From contig BSBM01001444.1 of assembly GCA_027924585.1 (NCBI GenBank), positions 62,001 through 126,000 of the forward strand: a stretch of 64,000 nucleotides of DNA, in the 5' to 3' direction. The notes under the pieces are model-generated. The model had not been told where the DNA came from, ran no database searches, and saw nothing but the letters and a program-made list of their open reading frames with translations. The stretch comes from Larix kaempferi. Taxonomy: Eukaryota; Streptophyta; Pinopsida; Pinales; Pinaceae. Shown here piece by piece: positions 1 to 10,879 of this stretch. Position numbers and translations under genes: made by a program. Position 1 is the stretch's first letter, and the number at the start of each line of letters is the position of its first letter.

Positions 1-1860
1 ATATTTGTCAAGACTAAAAAGTATGCTTCACCCCTTCATCATTGAATTTATGCCAACAAAAGTCAAATCCAATCATTGGCCTTTAAAAATTAACTAATAT
101 GATAAGCCTATATCCTAACCATAATTAATAATACTTATGATTAGTTATGGCTCAATATCGCAACCATTAATCAATAACAATTATAGTTAGTTGTTATAAG
201 CTAATTATCAATATAAGGGTATCCAACATGTGGTTGCCTCAAACTCAAAGCATAACTTGAGCAATGGCTTCTACAATATAGCGGGATATCATATCCATTG
301 TCTAGGTTGCATATAAGTCATTTCGATTTTATAAGAATGTGCTCGACTAGGGGCACTAGCAAGATGTCCTTTTGTGAGACAACATCGTATTTATTATCCA
401 AAATAAAAATTGTCCATCAAATATTTCCCATGTTAACAAATCAAGAATTATGCATCGACAGTGTTTCGCCCAAGTCTTCAAACAAAAACTTGGTTGTAAT
501 AATTGTAGGATTGAAACTGAACCTAGATTATGTTCAATAATTATTAGATGAGAAAAGATAAATTTAACTAATTACCATGGAATTTGGGGCATTGTTGTCA
601 AAAATATCCTATATGGTTAAACAAGGAAGCAAGATGCTCAATAATAGGTTCAAAAATATAAAGTATTCACCAAATCTCCTCGTTTATCTTTTTCATAACA
701 AAGAAATTAATTTGTATTATAGTCCACCTTTTTTGGGTCTCAAAAGTAGATAGATTACAAAATTGAATAAATTTTGGTCTAGAGAACATGCTCCACACAT
801 TGACAAAAAATCCCTTCAAAAAGCCCATTAGAGGGATTATTGTGCATCTAAGTCTAATGACCATACTAGTCTCCATAACATTTAATCCATTCAACACAAG
901 AAGATTGTAGTGAAAACTAAATGAAAACAAAGTATTAATTCTATATCAGAAGGCAGATAGAAAACTAAATATCTTGGCATTGAATTGTTTTATCATCTTT
1001 GCTTGGTGCACTATTTCATCTTGTGTACACTCCTCTTCAATCATCATTAGTCCCAACATTGGCCCTTCCAATAAAATATTGAACTACGTTTCCTATTGGC
1101 CCTCTACATCGGCAATTGTAACTTGATTCTTGTAGATGGCTTTCGTTACGTAAAACAAGTCATTCTCTGTTCTAATCAACCCTGCATTTATTACTGCCAT
1201 TTATTTCTTCAACTAGTGTAAGCTCTTTTCATTGCAAGTATAATGTTTGTGGCCAGCAATTTCCTTCTGATACCTAACAAATTAAAAGGTCACAATGAGT
1301 GAGATCAAGGGTTGATATTAAAATGTCACTTAAGTAGAGATTTAGGGCCAAGATTAAAAGATGTTCAAGAGAACATCGACAGTCCGAATTGAATGTAAGC
1401 CTAGTTGACTTGGTCAAAGTGGCCAACTTGGAGGAGCTATAGAAAATTATCTAGAAGTTCATTTTGAGCATGCAACTAATGGTTGGAAAATTTGTTCAAA
1501 GGAGAACACGGTTGTCTCTCTTGTTTAAATTTATTGTTGGTTGGATTCCAAAATTCAACCAAAATGTTCCTGAGCTCGAATTTGCATATTGGGCAACTTA
1601 CATGAGCAGCTTAAGAATCACCCACAATTTTACGAACAAAGAAACTAGAGGTAGGGAGATTTCCATCAATCAAGGGAAGCACATCCAAAACCTCAACAAT
1701 GAGGAAAAGAGCCAAATAAAGCCAATTCCTCAAGAAAAATTGGCAAAGACAATCAGAAGCATACGAAACTAGATTAACATCTATATGGTTGATAGTCACT
1801 AACCACTCCAAGTTCAACAAGGTCAATGATTAGATCATCCATGGCCTCTTAGAAATCCAA
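1..1860. other. AT-rich sequence without a recognised gene
   Basis: No gene is supported here. A minus-strand stretch at about 1260-960 reads as protein-like with a few stops, but I recognise no family. A plus-strand open stretch near 1464-1772 has no recognisable motif and may be leader of the decayed gypsy gag that follows. Confidence 0.5.
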
Positions 1861-3060
1861 ACACGGCTAATAGAGAATAAAGAGACAAGAGAAGAGCATG
1901 TAGGTGGAAGTCAAACCACATAATCAAGAAGAGAGGAGAAGCTCCAACAAAGGATCAAGAAAACATGGATGCTTTTCTTCTTCTAATACAATATTGAAAG
2001 ACCCCTTCGTCCATGAATAGGACAAGCTCCTCCAAGTCTACCAAAGGCGATTCTTCCAAAAGATGGAGGAGCAAGAGAAAGAGAAAAGCCTTAGAGAAGG
2101 TATTTTGAAATGTTAAGGCATTTGTCTTAAGTGGTGTAGCTAAACATTGGCCAATAAGCAAAGGCATGACTTTAGCAATTGAAGAAATACTTCAAACTCC
2201 ATGGTTTGTCAAGAAATACTAAGGGCAGACTAGCTATTTCCAATCTAACAATAAAGACTTCCTTGTGGTGGGAGAACTAAAGCAAGTTAAAGAGGATCAA
2301 GAAAAAAGATCTTTGTGGAGAACCTTTAAATTGTACTTATTTGAACAACACTATGAGCAAAATATGATAAAATACCATAACCTTTGATAGAAACCAAAGA
2401 TCATTGAAGAACATGAGAGGGAGTTGCTAGAACTCATGAAGCACATTCCTGATTATTCAAGATATGAGAAGCTCAGGTTGAGTCAATTTCTTAGTACTTA
2501 CTAAGCTCAGCCATGCATATTCATATCAACTCCACATTATGGAGCCTAAAACCCTAGCAAAGGTCATGAAGAAGGCCAAGCATTACAAACAATATGTCCA
2601 TAATGACAAGATCTTTGTAAGAAGTTGAACGAGAAAAGCAAGGAGTAATGAGAAACGAAAAAGGGCTACTAGTCGTCTCTATCCCATCATAGTCAAAATG
2701 CACCTCATTAATAAAAGCATGCTTGTGAAAAGCCAACTCCATCATAGACATACAAGAAGAGAGAGGAGAAAATGGTGTGTCATAACTATGGAGAAAAGGG
2801 GCATTATTCTTGTGATTATGCCAAGAAGACGGAAGAGCATGGTAGTTCAATAATGTGGAAGGGGCATTGACTGTAGAGGATATAAGGAATGCACCTAGAA
2901 TTTTTGTGGTTTTGGAGGACATGCAAGTAGATTATTACGCTTCCCCAAACGAAGTCCAAGGTAAGTTTCACCTTAAGTTTGTATATATTCCAGTAGATCT
3001 AGGTGTTAATCATTGTTTTGGGACATCAAAGTGACAAAGTGTGGACTTAGTTAAGATAAG
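1860..3060 (+). pseudogene. Decayed Ty3/gypsy gag and start of protease
   Basis: The plus strand, read across frameshifts and stops, resembles a gypsy Gag. A serine/arginine/lysine-rich N-terminal segment (about 1990-2090) precedes the retrotransposon-gag core, where KYHNL and ELMKHIPDYSRYEKLRLSQF can be read near 2370-2490. A zinc-knuckle relic at 2778-2819 reads C-H-N-Y-G-E-K-G-H-Y-S-C-D-Y, so the second and fourth Cys of the usual C-x2-C-x4-H-x4-C are Tyr. About 200 bases on, VDLGVNHCF near 2995-3020 fits a protease active site (normally D-S-G) that has lost its Ser. Gag would package element RNA in cytoplasmic particles; this copy cannot. It lies opposite to the integrase relic at 3.7-7.1 kb, so it is probably a separate element. 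Confidence 0.5.
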
Positions 3061-3215
3061 ATAATTTTATTAATGTCCAATGAATGAACAGAATAGTAGG
3101 TCAATGGAACTCAAACCACCAATGCAAATACATAGGGAGAGTGCAAAAGCAATTAATATCACTAATCTACAAAAAAAGAGATAAGGAGTCAATCAATAGT
3201 CATCAATGTACCCCA
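3060..3215 (+). repeat. Diverged copy of a short dispersed repeat
   Basis: The sequence starting GATAATTTTATTAATGTCC resembles the block starting GATAATTTTACTAATGTCC at about 6475, and similarity by eye continues through an AGGTCAA and a GGGAGAGTGCAA/GGGAGTGCAAG stretch. The second copy interrupts a gypsy relic, which suggests a small mobile element of about 150 bp. No clear terminal repeats or target duplication were made out here. Confidence 0.35.
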
Positions 3216-3689
3216 AAATATCTAGAATTAGGATTTAAAAACCCTCTTGGAATCTTCATGATGTTTCCAAAAGTCTCTAATGGATTCCCATACGTTATTA
3301 ACTCTTCATCGATGAATCAAGGTGAGTTGACGTGGCTATAATAACATCAACTTAAGGGGGGTAATTGGATTGTTATGTTGTCCAAGGCACAGCTTTCACA
3401 TAACTCCATTTGATGAAAATAAAACACCAGTGGAAAGTTATCAACCCATATAATGCAATTAGGACCTCTAGGACAATTGTCCTTAAGGTTTGTTACCCCA
3501 AAATTCCACATCTTTGACCCTAAACTAGAGGAGTTTTAATACTTAATTGTTAATAAGAATTTCAAAATCTTACCCAAACCAACCCTTCTTGATCCCAAAT
3601 TCTATCTTCCCTATTTTGGAGCATCAATAGAGTCATATGGTAATTGTGTAGATCCATTTTGGGATGCTTTTGGTGGTCTTCAAAAGTTT

Positions 3690-4914
3690 TAGTTTTAAAG
3701 GAGATGAGGAAACAATTCCTCAACTTTCTCCTTGGAGTACCATTTGGCCTTTGCTAGTAGTTGTCCCTTCAATCCCACTTGCCAAAATTCTTGAGGATAG
3801 TTGGCCATTTTGACCATTTTCTGCATAATGATATCCTCCAGTAATTCTACTTATGCATTGCCAAATATTTTATGAAAGGTCAGACTTTGCCCTCCTTAAC
3901 ATCATTGGCCATGGATGGTTTGTAGAGTTTCAGGTTCTCTACATTTATCACTGAGTAAATGTGCATCATATTCTATAAGCATTATCTCCATGTCCTCCAA
4001 TACTTCAAAAGGTCCATATCTCAAGGCCTTGATTTTCTTTCCTAGACCCTGTACCATTTCCTTAATAAGCCACAACCAAACTCCGTCTCCTACGTTGCTT
4101 TTCCCTATTGATCATGTCCAACCTTATATTTCTCTTAAGATTCTTCAGTTTCTCCTAATCCTGTGTGTTTATATGTCTAATCATATCTATGAACTTCTTT
4201 GTCTTTAATGCAACACTTGAGGTTGACGACCCTACTTCAAATTGTCCGCATACAATATCCACTAGTGATGGTGGAAAATGTCCAAAACAAAATTCAAAAG
4301 GGGACTTACTTTTATAGGTGTAGACATCTATTATAGGAATGTATGTAAATCAAATTTTCCTCCAAGGTGTTTGTATGTTTTTTATTGTAGCTTAACATAA
4401 GTTGAACCGAAGTCCTATTCACTAACTTCGTCTACCCATCATTGTACATGTGAAAGGTTGCAGATCTCTTCAATTTAGTATCCAACTTATTCCACGATGG
4501 CATCCAGATAGTTCTAAGAAATCAAGTATCTCTATTAGAGACGATGCTCCTTGGTATCCCAAAGTGCACCTAGACCATTTCAAAGAAAAAACTTGTCGCT
4601 TATTGTCCTTTGAAGGTTTTCTTACCAACCATCAAAACACACTTCTTCTTGAACCTGTCAACTACAACATACAAGTAGTCATTCACTTTTCTTGTCCTTG
4701 GCAAACCCCCAACAAAGTCCATGGATATACATTCCCATGGCTTGTAGGCACTGAAAGTGGATTGTATAGTCCCTACTTCTTGATACTGAGCTCGCTTATA
4801 AAACACAATATACAACCTCAGATAAACCTAGCTACTTCTTCCTGCATCTTGGGGCAATAAGCATTCTTTTGAAAGTTGGTTGCAATCTTTCGAAAGTTGA
4901 AAAGTCCAAAAACC
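3690..4914 (-). pseudogene. Ty3/gypsy chromovirus integrase with chromodomain, decayed
   Basis: Reading the minus strand downward from 4914 gives, with frameshifts and stops, the zinc-finger end (Y-C-P-K-M-Q near 4840), then the integrase core start [20 protein letters not shown] at about 4740-4680. Next come a VHFGIPRSIVSNRDT-like second-Asp block (about 4565-4525), a VNRTSVQLM block (about 4415) and the C-terminal segment GKKIKALRYGPFEVLED (about 4035-3985) with VVNVENLKLYKPSM (about 3940-3900). A chromodomain-like tail K-A-K-W-Y-S-K-E-K-V-E-E-L-F-P-H lies at about 3745-3695. Integrase inserts element cDNA, and the chromodomain marks the chromovirus branch. The coding sequence continues upstream at 6392-7095, beyond the inserted solo LTR. 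Many stops show it is dead. Confidence 0.75.
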
Positions 4915-6391
4915 TGTTGATTTTTCCTGAGCAGCATCGAGTGCCATTCTCTGGAAGAATGGAGGCACCTGGTCAGTTACCAGGATATTGACCCAGTCTG
5001 GGACTGGGAACTCAGCCTGGGGCTGAGAGCCATTCTCTCGAAGAATGGAGGCACCTGGTCAGTTACCAGGATATTGATCCAGCCTGGGACTGGAAGCTCA
5101 GCCTGGGGCTGAGAGCCATTCTCTAGGAGAATGGAGGCACCTGGTCAATTACCAGGATTTCACTGTAAGCCCTACACCGGGTCTAGGTAAGTGGTGTACT
5201 CCTCCCCTTGATCTATGGGCTATGGGACCTTCTCAAGGGACTGATCAACCCTTGTTGAAATACCTGGCACTTGATCTTGGTGGCAACAGGAGGGTGAAGT
5301 AAAGCAATTAATTTATCTCCTTATGACGATGTACTCGGAGTGGACATAAAGACCTTGAAGAACACCTGGATGGCTTGTTGAAAACCCAAGCACAACTTGA
5401 CTTGGTTCGTGTACCCACCTTTTTGAAGAAAAGAAATATATATATATATATATATTCATGGGTCGGCCTCAATTGAAGAGCCAAGAAAGAAAATAAAAAA
5501 TTATTATGTAAATTGCAGGTCGGCCTCAATAAAAGAAAATAAAAAATATATATAAAGTACAGGTCGGCCCCATTATGAAATATTAATTTTTGGACACTTA
5601 TTTCACTATAAATAAGAGGTAAAAATTCTTATTTTTAACCCATCGATTTAGTCTGCTCCAAGAGGACAGTTCGGTGGTGTTCAATCTGCTCCAAAAGGAC
5701 AATTCGTGGGAGATATGTTTCTGCTGGGTTATCTCTATACTGCTGGCTCTTATTCTTGTTCTTACCTCTTTTACTGCTGCCCCTATCTCAGCTAGGGTGT
5801 GCTGCTGCTATCAAATACTATCTGAAACTTACTACTGTGTACACCTGAGCTCAGACAGGATATTTTTCAGTGCACCCGAGCCCTGCTAGGGCATCTCTCT
5901 GTGCACCCGAATTTTATACAGGGTCTGTCCCTAAGTTTGGCAGCCCTCATAAGTCTTTCACAGGTCACAGCAAATCTGGAAAAGGTGTGGACAGGTCACT
6001 ACAGCCCAGCAGAAGATTTCGGCCCCCTCAGTAAAGTATACACCAACAACTTTTGATAGTTACAGGCTTGTACAGGTTGACAGTATTAAATTGAAATTGC
6101 TCCAGGCAACATCTACAGTCATCAAGTAACAACTTGGAGGCAGCAGTCATTGTACAGGGTTCTTCTTGTTCAATCTATTGTGAAGGCTTGTTTTAGCCTA
6201 CTTTTGTACAAACTCAGTCATCTCATTTTGGAGATATTCTATTATTAATATTGCTTTGGGGTTTTTGTCCTTGAAAGGTTTCCCCGTGAAAAATACTGTG
6301 TTCAATTTCTTTATGTGCATTTACTGCTAGCTATCTCTGCACTATCTTTATTTACAGTCTGTTACTGCTATCAAATTTCAAAATTTTAACA
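4915..6391 (+). mobile_element. Solo LTR inserted in the gypsy integrase relic
   Basis: The unit runs TGTTGATTTT to ATTTTAACA, with TG/CA ends. Its flanks are AAACC (4910-4914) and CAACC (6392-6396), a five-base target duplication with one change. Removing it rejoins the minus-strand integrase zinc finger in frame: S-H-T-S-K-V on one side, then F-G-L-F-N-F-R-K on the other. A TATAAATA box at 5607-5614 and no internal coding support an LTR in plus orientation of about 1.48 kb. Inside are a mini-hairpin array (4944-5160), a loose threefold repeat of GGTCGGCC motifs (about 5460, 5518 and 5563), and promoter-like sequence. Its parent family cannot be named. Confidence 0.75.
4944..5160 (+). repeat. 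86-bp tandem array of four consecutive mini-hairpins
   Basis: Two and a half units of 86 bp start at 4944, 5030 and 5116. Each full unit strings together four short inverted repeats: CCATTCT-n5-AGAATGG, CCTGGT-n5-ACCAGG, CCCAG-n7-CTGGG and CTCAGCC-n3-GGCTGAG. Stems are kept while loops vary (CTGGA, CTCGA, CTAGG). In unit 2 the third stem changes to TCCAG/CTGGA, a paired substitution on both sides. The array lies near the start of the solo LTR. Confidence 0.85.
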
Positions 6392-7095
6392 CAACCTTGG
6401 AGGTGTGAGACTCTCTTATCAATTGTACTCCTTCCTTTAGCACACATAGCTTCCCATATTGTAGATACAATGAGATAATTTTACTAATGTCCCACAAGTG
6501 ACCAAATATAGGTCAAAAGGATTGGTAAGTACAACAAAATCAATACACAAGTGGGAGTGCAAGTGCAACACCTATAAAATCAAATCTAAAATATGAAATC
6601 CAAGGCCTAAGAACTAAATTTTATCATCCAGCGGAGCAATCCATCATGGAGATGGTAATCAACTTTGCTATATGTGTCTACTTGTTCTTGTCAACCCTAT
6701 AGTTGTTGATATACCCCCTTGAAGTCCTAATCTTCTACATATCCTCTGTGTATGCTTCAAGGGTGAATGGCTCCCGATGTTGTGATTTTTGGTGTTACCT
6801 ATCTTGAGAACAGATCAACCAACTTGTTGGCAGTACCCTTCTTAATTTAATTACTAGATGAAATTGTTGTAGAAATCCCATCCATTTGTAATGCCTTGCT
6901 TGTTGGGGCTTACTGTGCGTGTGCAAGTATTGCAAAGGGTGGTGATTGGTAAGGATAATGGTCTCCTTACCAAATAAATAATGCTTCCACTTCTTCACTG
7001 CATGCACCAAAGCATTGAGTTGCTCTTCATATGTAGGGTAGTTCAGTATTTCCCCATGGAATGCTCTTAATGATTGCAGACTAAGTCACATGTTT
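6392..7095 (-). pseudogene. Ty3/gypsy RNase H and integrase zinc-finger start, decayed
   Basis: On the minus strand from about 7090, LNALVHAVKKWKHYLFGKE, TNHHPLQYLHTHSKPQQARH and KWMGFLQQFHLVIK give the C-terminal half of a gypsy RNase H (7090-6830). K-G-T-A-N-K-L-V-D-L-F-S-R, the usual RNase H tail, follows. A spacer with DYHLHDGLL (about 6650) leads to KLCVLKEGVQLIRESHTSKV at about 6455-6395, which continues across the solo LTR into the integrase at 4914. The reverse transcriptase that should precede it (above 7095) is missing, so the element is 5' truncated. A ~160-bp sequence (6475-6640) also interrupts the spacer. Confidence 0.75.
6475..6640. repeat. Short insertion in the gypsy spacer
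   Basis: This segment separates DYHLHDGLL from KLCVLKEG, which are close together in gypsy Pol, and it resembles 3060-3215. The ends GATAATTTTACTAATG and, on the other strand, GATAAAATTTAGTTC are weakly similar to each other, as in a small inverted-repeat element. This is an inference from two copies only. Confidence 0.35.
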
Positions 7096-8203
7096 CAGGT
7101 TAGAATTCGAGTTTGGCGACTATGAATTTGTTTCAAATTCAAATTTACTAATGAGATTCGGATAAAATTAGCCATTAGATTCATCCATATACATGTTTCA
7201 AGATTTTTAATATATATAAAATATTTGAATTTTTTTATTTTTTCCCTTAAAAAGCACAAAGTTAATGAATAAAATTGTTTTTTTAATTCCTCTTGAAATT
7301 TGCCTTGAGATTCACCTTGAAATTCGTCTTGAGATTTGAATTCACCTTAAGATTCAGCTTAAGGTTCGCCTTGGAAATCCGACGAACTCCAATGGATTTC
7401 ATTTTTTTTTGAGATCCCACAAATTTCAAACTTCATCAATAAAATTCATCGAATCTTGTGACTTAGACTGCATTCCAACCTCTCCACTTGCATTAACATT
7501 GGACCTAAGAACCCCTCCTCTTTTGTCTTGGGAGTTTATGATTGCATTAGCATCACCCCTTCAAACTATGTCCTTTTCCTACATCTCTAATAAGAGGGAG
7601 TTCAAGAAATATCTCTCTAGCATGGCATTATCACAAATAAACTTATTTCCGTGTTTATGATTATTACTTAAGTGATTATGACCAACCAAACGGAATTAAC
7701 CTATTTTTTCCTTTACTAGGATAGTTGGGTTGACGACAAGATTGACCTCTACCCATCAACCTTTGTTTGCCCAAAAGATTCACGGCACTCACCTACCAAA
7801 GTCATACAATTTACTTATTGCCCTCTACCTATCAACCTTTGTTTGCCCAAATATATTCATGACACTCAATTACCAAAGTCGTTCAATTTACTTTCATTCA
7901 TCAACCCCTTCACTGTTACTATGATCGGTTCACGAATTCTATGTTGTCCTCATATCTTTTCACTAAATATTATATCCCAAAATCAACCTTTTATCATTTC
8001 CAATTACACAATGTTTTATTTACTAAAAAGAGAGCTATAATCTCTTAAATTAACTACCTACTATTTACAAACTCGAAATTATAAAAAAATACAACAACAT
8101 TGTCAATAGGTCTTAGTTTGATGATCAAGCAAGGGTGGTGATATCTCCCCAACCAAGGTTCAAATCAACCAAAAATATGTTTGGCCCCCCACGTACCATC
8201 TCA
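7096..8203. other. Noncoding AT-rich stretch with simple repeats
   Basis: No gene is recognised. At 7285-7385 a run of about 12-base imperfect units (CCTTGAGATTCA and variants) repeats seven or eight times. At 7746-7897 there is a tandem dimer, listed separately. The remainder up to the CTATG target site at 8204 shows nothing. Confidence 0.5.
7746..7897. repeat. 76-bp tandem dimer
   Basis: CCTCTACCCATCAACCTTTG at 7746 recurs as CCTCTACCTATCAACCTTTG at 7822. Similarity continues through the CCAAAGTC and CAATTTACTT blocks of both units. Confidence 0.75.
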
Positions 8204-8565
8204 CTATGTGTAATGCCCCTAGAATGACTGTGGACCTTAAGGGAACCTTTCGAGTGACCCGACTGAACAACTTCGATATAATGGTCTCTTGAGCCTTCTT
8301 ATGCCTTAAATGATTGAGGACAACCTGAAGATGTAAATGACGACAATAATTGATAAATGAATTAAGGAATTAAATTCTATGTGTGGAGAGGGATAATTGA
8401 TTGATTACATCTTGATTAATGATCAGCCCTGATTGATCAAGTCAAAGTGCAGTAGAACAATTACAGTCCTAGCTCTACGACTTGGGAGGACGCAACTGAG
8501 ATGCGTCGTAGCTTTCCATTTTTATTCTGAACTTCGGGACGAAGTTCTAATTAAGTAGGGGTGTA

Positions 8566-10257
8566 TGTAGTGCCCCTAGACTTGTGTAGACTTTGAGGGC
8601 ACCTGCTGAGTGACCCGGCTGATTGAAACATTAATTAAATAACCTTTTGACCTTATTTTTTTGAGTATGTGTATCTGAACTGTTGAGGTAAATGAATAAT
8701 TGCATATGTTAAACGATTAGCTATGACTATGGAAAATTATGTTGATGGATAATGCTTAACGACTAGTTGTATGGTGATTATGTATTTGGCGACGAAATGT
8801 ATATTTGATAAGATGAATGAGCAGTTTGAATAAATCATAAATGTTTAACAATACTAGAGTTAGAAACCAGATGATGATTGTTGAGAACAGTGCTACTAAT
8901 AATTTGTTGCGAGAAGTGTGTGTAGAAACAAGTGAGACGGTTCACCAACGGACACACAAAGGAACATGGAGGGTCGTAGAGTACGGGTAAATCACACACA
9001 GGGGAAGCGACGACGATGTCAACTTCCGACAAGAATACCACGCATGAGCAGATAAGCATTGATCCGCTTGCTCAAGAGGAATGCGTGAGGACGTACGAGG
9101 TGGGCCACGACGGAGCTGGTCACGTACGAGTTGAGGGGCGCGCAGTGAGAACGGACTCACTCCTCAGCGCCATTAGTCCCTAGATAGCATGTAGACGGAG
9201 GATGGATGGTAACGATTCCTAAAATCCCTACAAGAGTTCCCGCAAGTCAAAACGGAAAGATGGTGGCAGAAGGGCCCAACGATGCGGTACCCTGTCAAGA
9301 ACGGAAAGAATGGACGCAAGGACCCAACGAGGTGGTACCATGCCAAGGAATGGAAACCATGGATGATTGGACCCGACGGAGTGGTGCCATGTCAAGGGAT
9401 TAAAAAAAAATTAAGGAACCAGGAGCCCAACGACGCGGCACCGTGATCCTAGTGAGTTTGATTGTTAAATTAAACTGCATAAAAACTTAGGAGAATAACT
9501 CTAGATTATTACTTAGCAAATGCATAACAATAGCTTAGACATTTGCACATGAATAGTTATTTTGTTGAGCATTTAAATTAATAGAAATTATTATTTAGGA
9601 GCAAAATAGATTAGACACCTAGTCAACTAAAAGCTAGGAGTTGATTAAAATATCTGGGGGACAAACTAAAGCAAACTTAGGGATGTAGGTGCACTTCCCA
9701 GAGAAACTGACACTTGGATGGGTGAGTGTTTTAATTAAATAAATAATTAAAAATATTTAATTATGCATGAAGCGACATGTGTCGCAGGAGATTTCCCTTT
9801 ATAAGGAAGGCTTAAGGAATGGGTAAGGGGCCCATAATTTGGACGATTGTCGTAATTTTCGAATGCCTCAAAGACTTGCTGCTATCTAAGGGTTTGGCTT
9901 AGAAATCCTGGTGGGAAGGGAAGCCCAAGCTGAATTTCTGAAATACTTGTGTGAGCTCTACGACCCAAAGCTCGGGGGAGGCCATGCGACTGAAAGCATG
10001 AGCCTATGGTTGGGTGGCGAAGCTAACGGTTGCTTCGCCTATGGTTAAACGAGCTTTGCTGGAGGGATCCTACGGAAGACGCAGACAACAATGGACCAGC
10101 TGGATCGGGTTGACAGGTTAAGGTTTGCTTATTTTGTTAAGTTATTCACTCTTTTATATTATTTTTCCAATAACTATAATGGCTAATTTGTTTGTATGAA
10201 GTTTTTTTTTTAAGTTTCAGGTTCAGTTCAAGGGGACCCTAAAGGAGGGGCCCTACA
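8566..10257 (+). repeat. 1.69-kb LTR inside the composite element
   Basis: The ends TGTAGTGCCCCT and AGGGGCCCTACA are near inverse complements, as LTR ends are. The start follows a gypsy-like pre-LTR motif and purine-rich stretch. A TTTATAAGG box lies near 9798, within a GC-richer promoter-like region, and the middle holds a tandem array (9240-9447). The element that made it is not otherwise present. Confidence 0.75.
9240..9447 (+). repeat. About 50-bp tandem repeats within the LTR
   Basis: Four imperfect units each contain a GGAAAGA/GGAAACC block followed by CCCAACGA and then a GCGGTACC/GTGGTACC/GTGGTGCC/GCGGCACC block, with spacing of roughly 48-54 bases. They lie in the upstream (U3-like) part of the LTR. 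Confidence 0.7.
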
Positions 10258-10653
10258 CTTTGTGTGTCCGTTGGTGAACCGTCTCACTTGTTTCTACACA
10301 CACTTCTCGCAACAAATTATTAGTAGCACTGTTCTCAACAATCATCATCTGGTTTCTAACTCTAGTATTGTTAAACATTTATGATTTATTCAAACTGCTC
10401 ATTCATCTTATCAAATATACATTTCGTCGCCAAATACATAATCACCATACAACTAGTCGTTAAGCATTATCCATCAACATAATTTTCCATAGTCATAGCT
10501 AATCGTTTAACATATGCAATTATTCATTTACCTCAACAGTTCAGATACACATACTCAAAAAAATAAGGTCAAAAGGTTATTTAATTAATGTTTCAATCAG
10601 CCGGGTCACTCAGCAGGTGCCCTCAAAGTCTACACAAGTCTAGGGGCACTACA
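10258..10653 (-). repeat. Inverted copy of the first 396 bp of the LTR
   Basis: This arm is the reverse complement of 8566-8961, and reading across both arms I found no mismatch. It starts directly after the LTR terminus CCCTACA and ends exactly at the LTR start (CACTACA on this strand), next to the CTATG duplication. The two arms enclose about 1.3 kb. Confidence 0.9.
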
Positions 10654-10879
10654 CTATGCAAGTGGGTTGTTCAAAGCAATTGGGGCTAGGTATCAGGCTT
10701 AGGCGCCTTTGGAGGAACAAAAACCCTCGCTTGTAGTTTCTTAGCCAAAGGAATCTTCCTTCACTGTTGTGTTGTAAGATGGCTACATTCATTGTAATAA
10801 TCCCAAATTGGGGAAGGGCATGCTCTCCACATCCTGATAAGATAAACTTTATGTCAGATAATAATAATAATAATGTCAA

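Larger units (their letters stand above)
8209..10653 (+). mobile_element. Composite LTR-derived element with inverted right end
   Basis: The unit begins TGTAATGCCCCTAG and ends GGGGCACTACA. It is flanked on both sides by CTATG (8204-8208 and 10654-10658), the five-base duplication expected of LTR-element integration. Inside are an LTR-like start (8209 to about 8400) that resembles the start of the next LTR for about 65 bp and then diverges, then a short internal remnant with TTCGGGACGAAGTTCT (about 8532-8548). That motif resembles the end of gypsy pol just before the polypurine tract (GTAGGGGTGTA). Then comes a full LTR (8566-10257), followed without a gap by an inverted copy of the first 396 bp of that LTR (10258-10653). 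No protein gene is present, so mobility would need enzymes from elsewhere. Confidence 0.75.

Noticed and set aside
8942-9160. GC-rich minus-strand frames in the composite element
   Set aside because: Chance frames in the GC-richer upstream part of an LTR.
9240-9447. Possible coding repeats in the LTR
   Set aside because: The 65-codon frame follows repeat periodicity inside an LTR promoter region.
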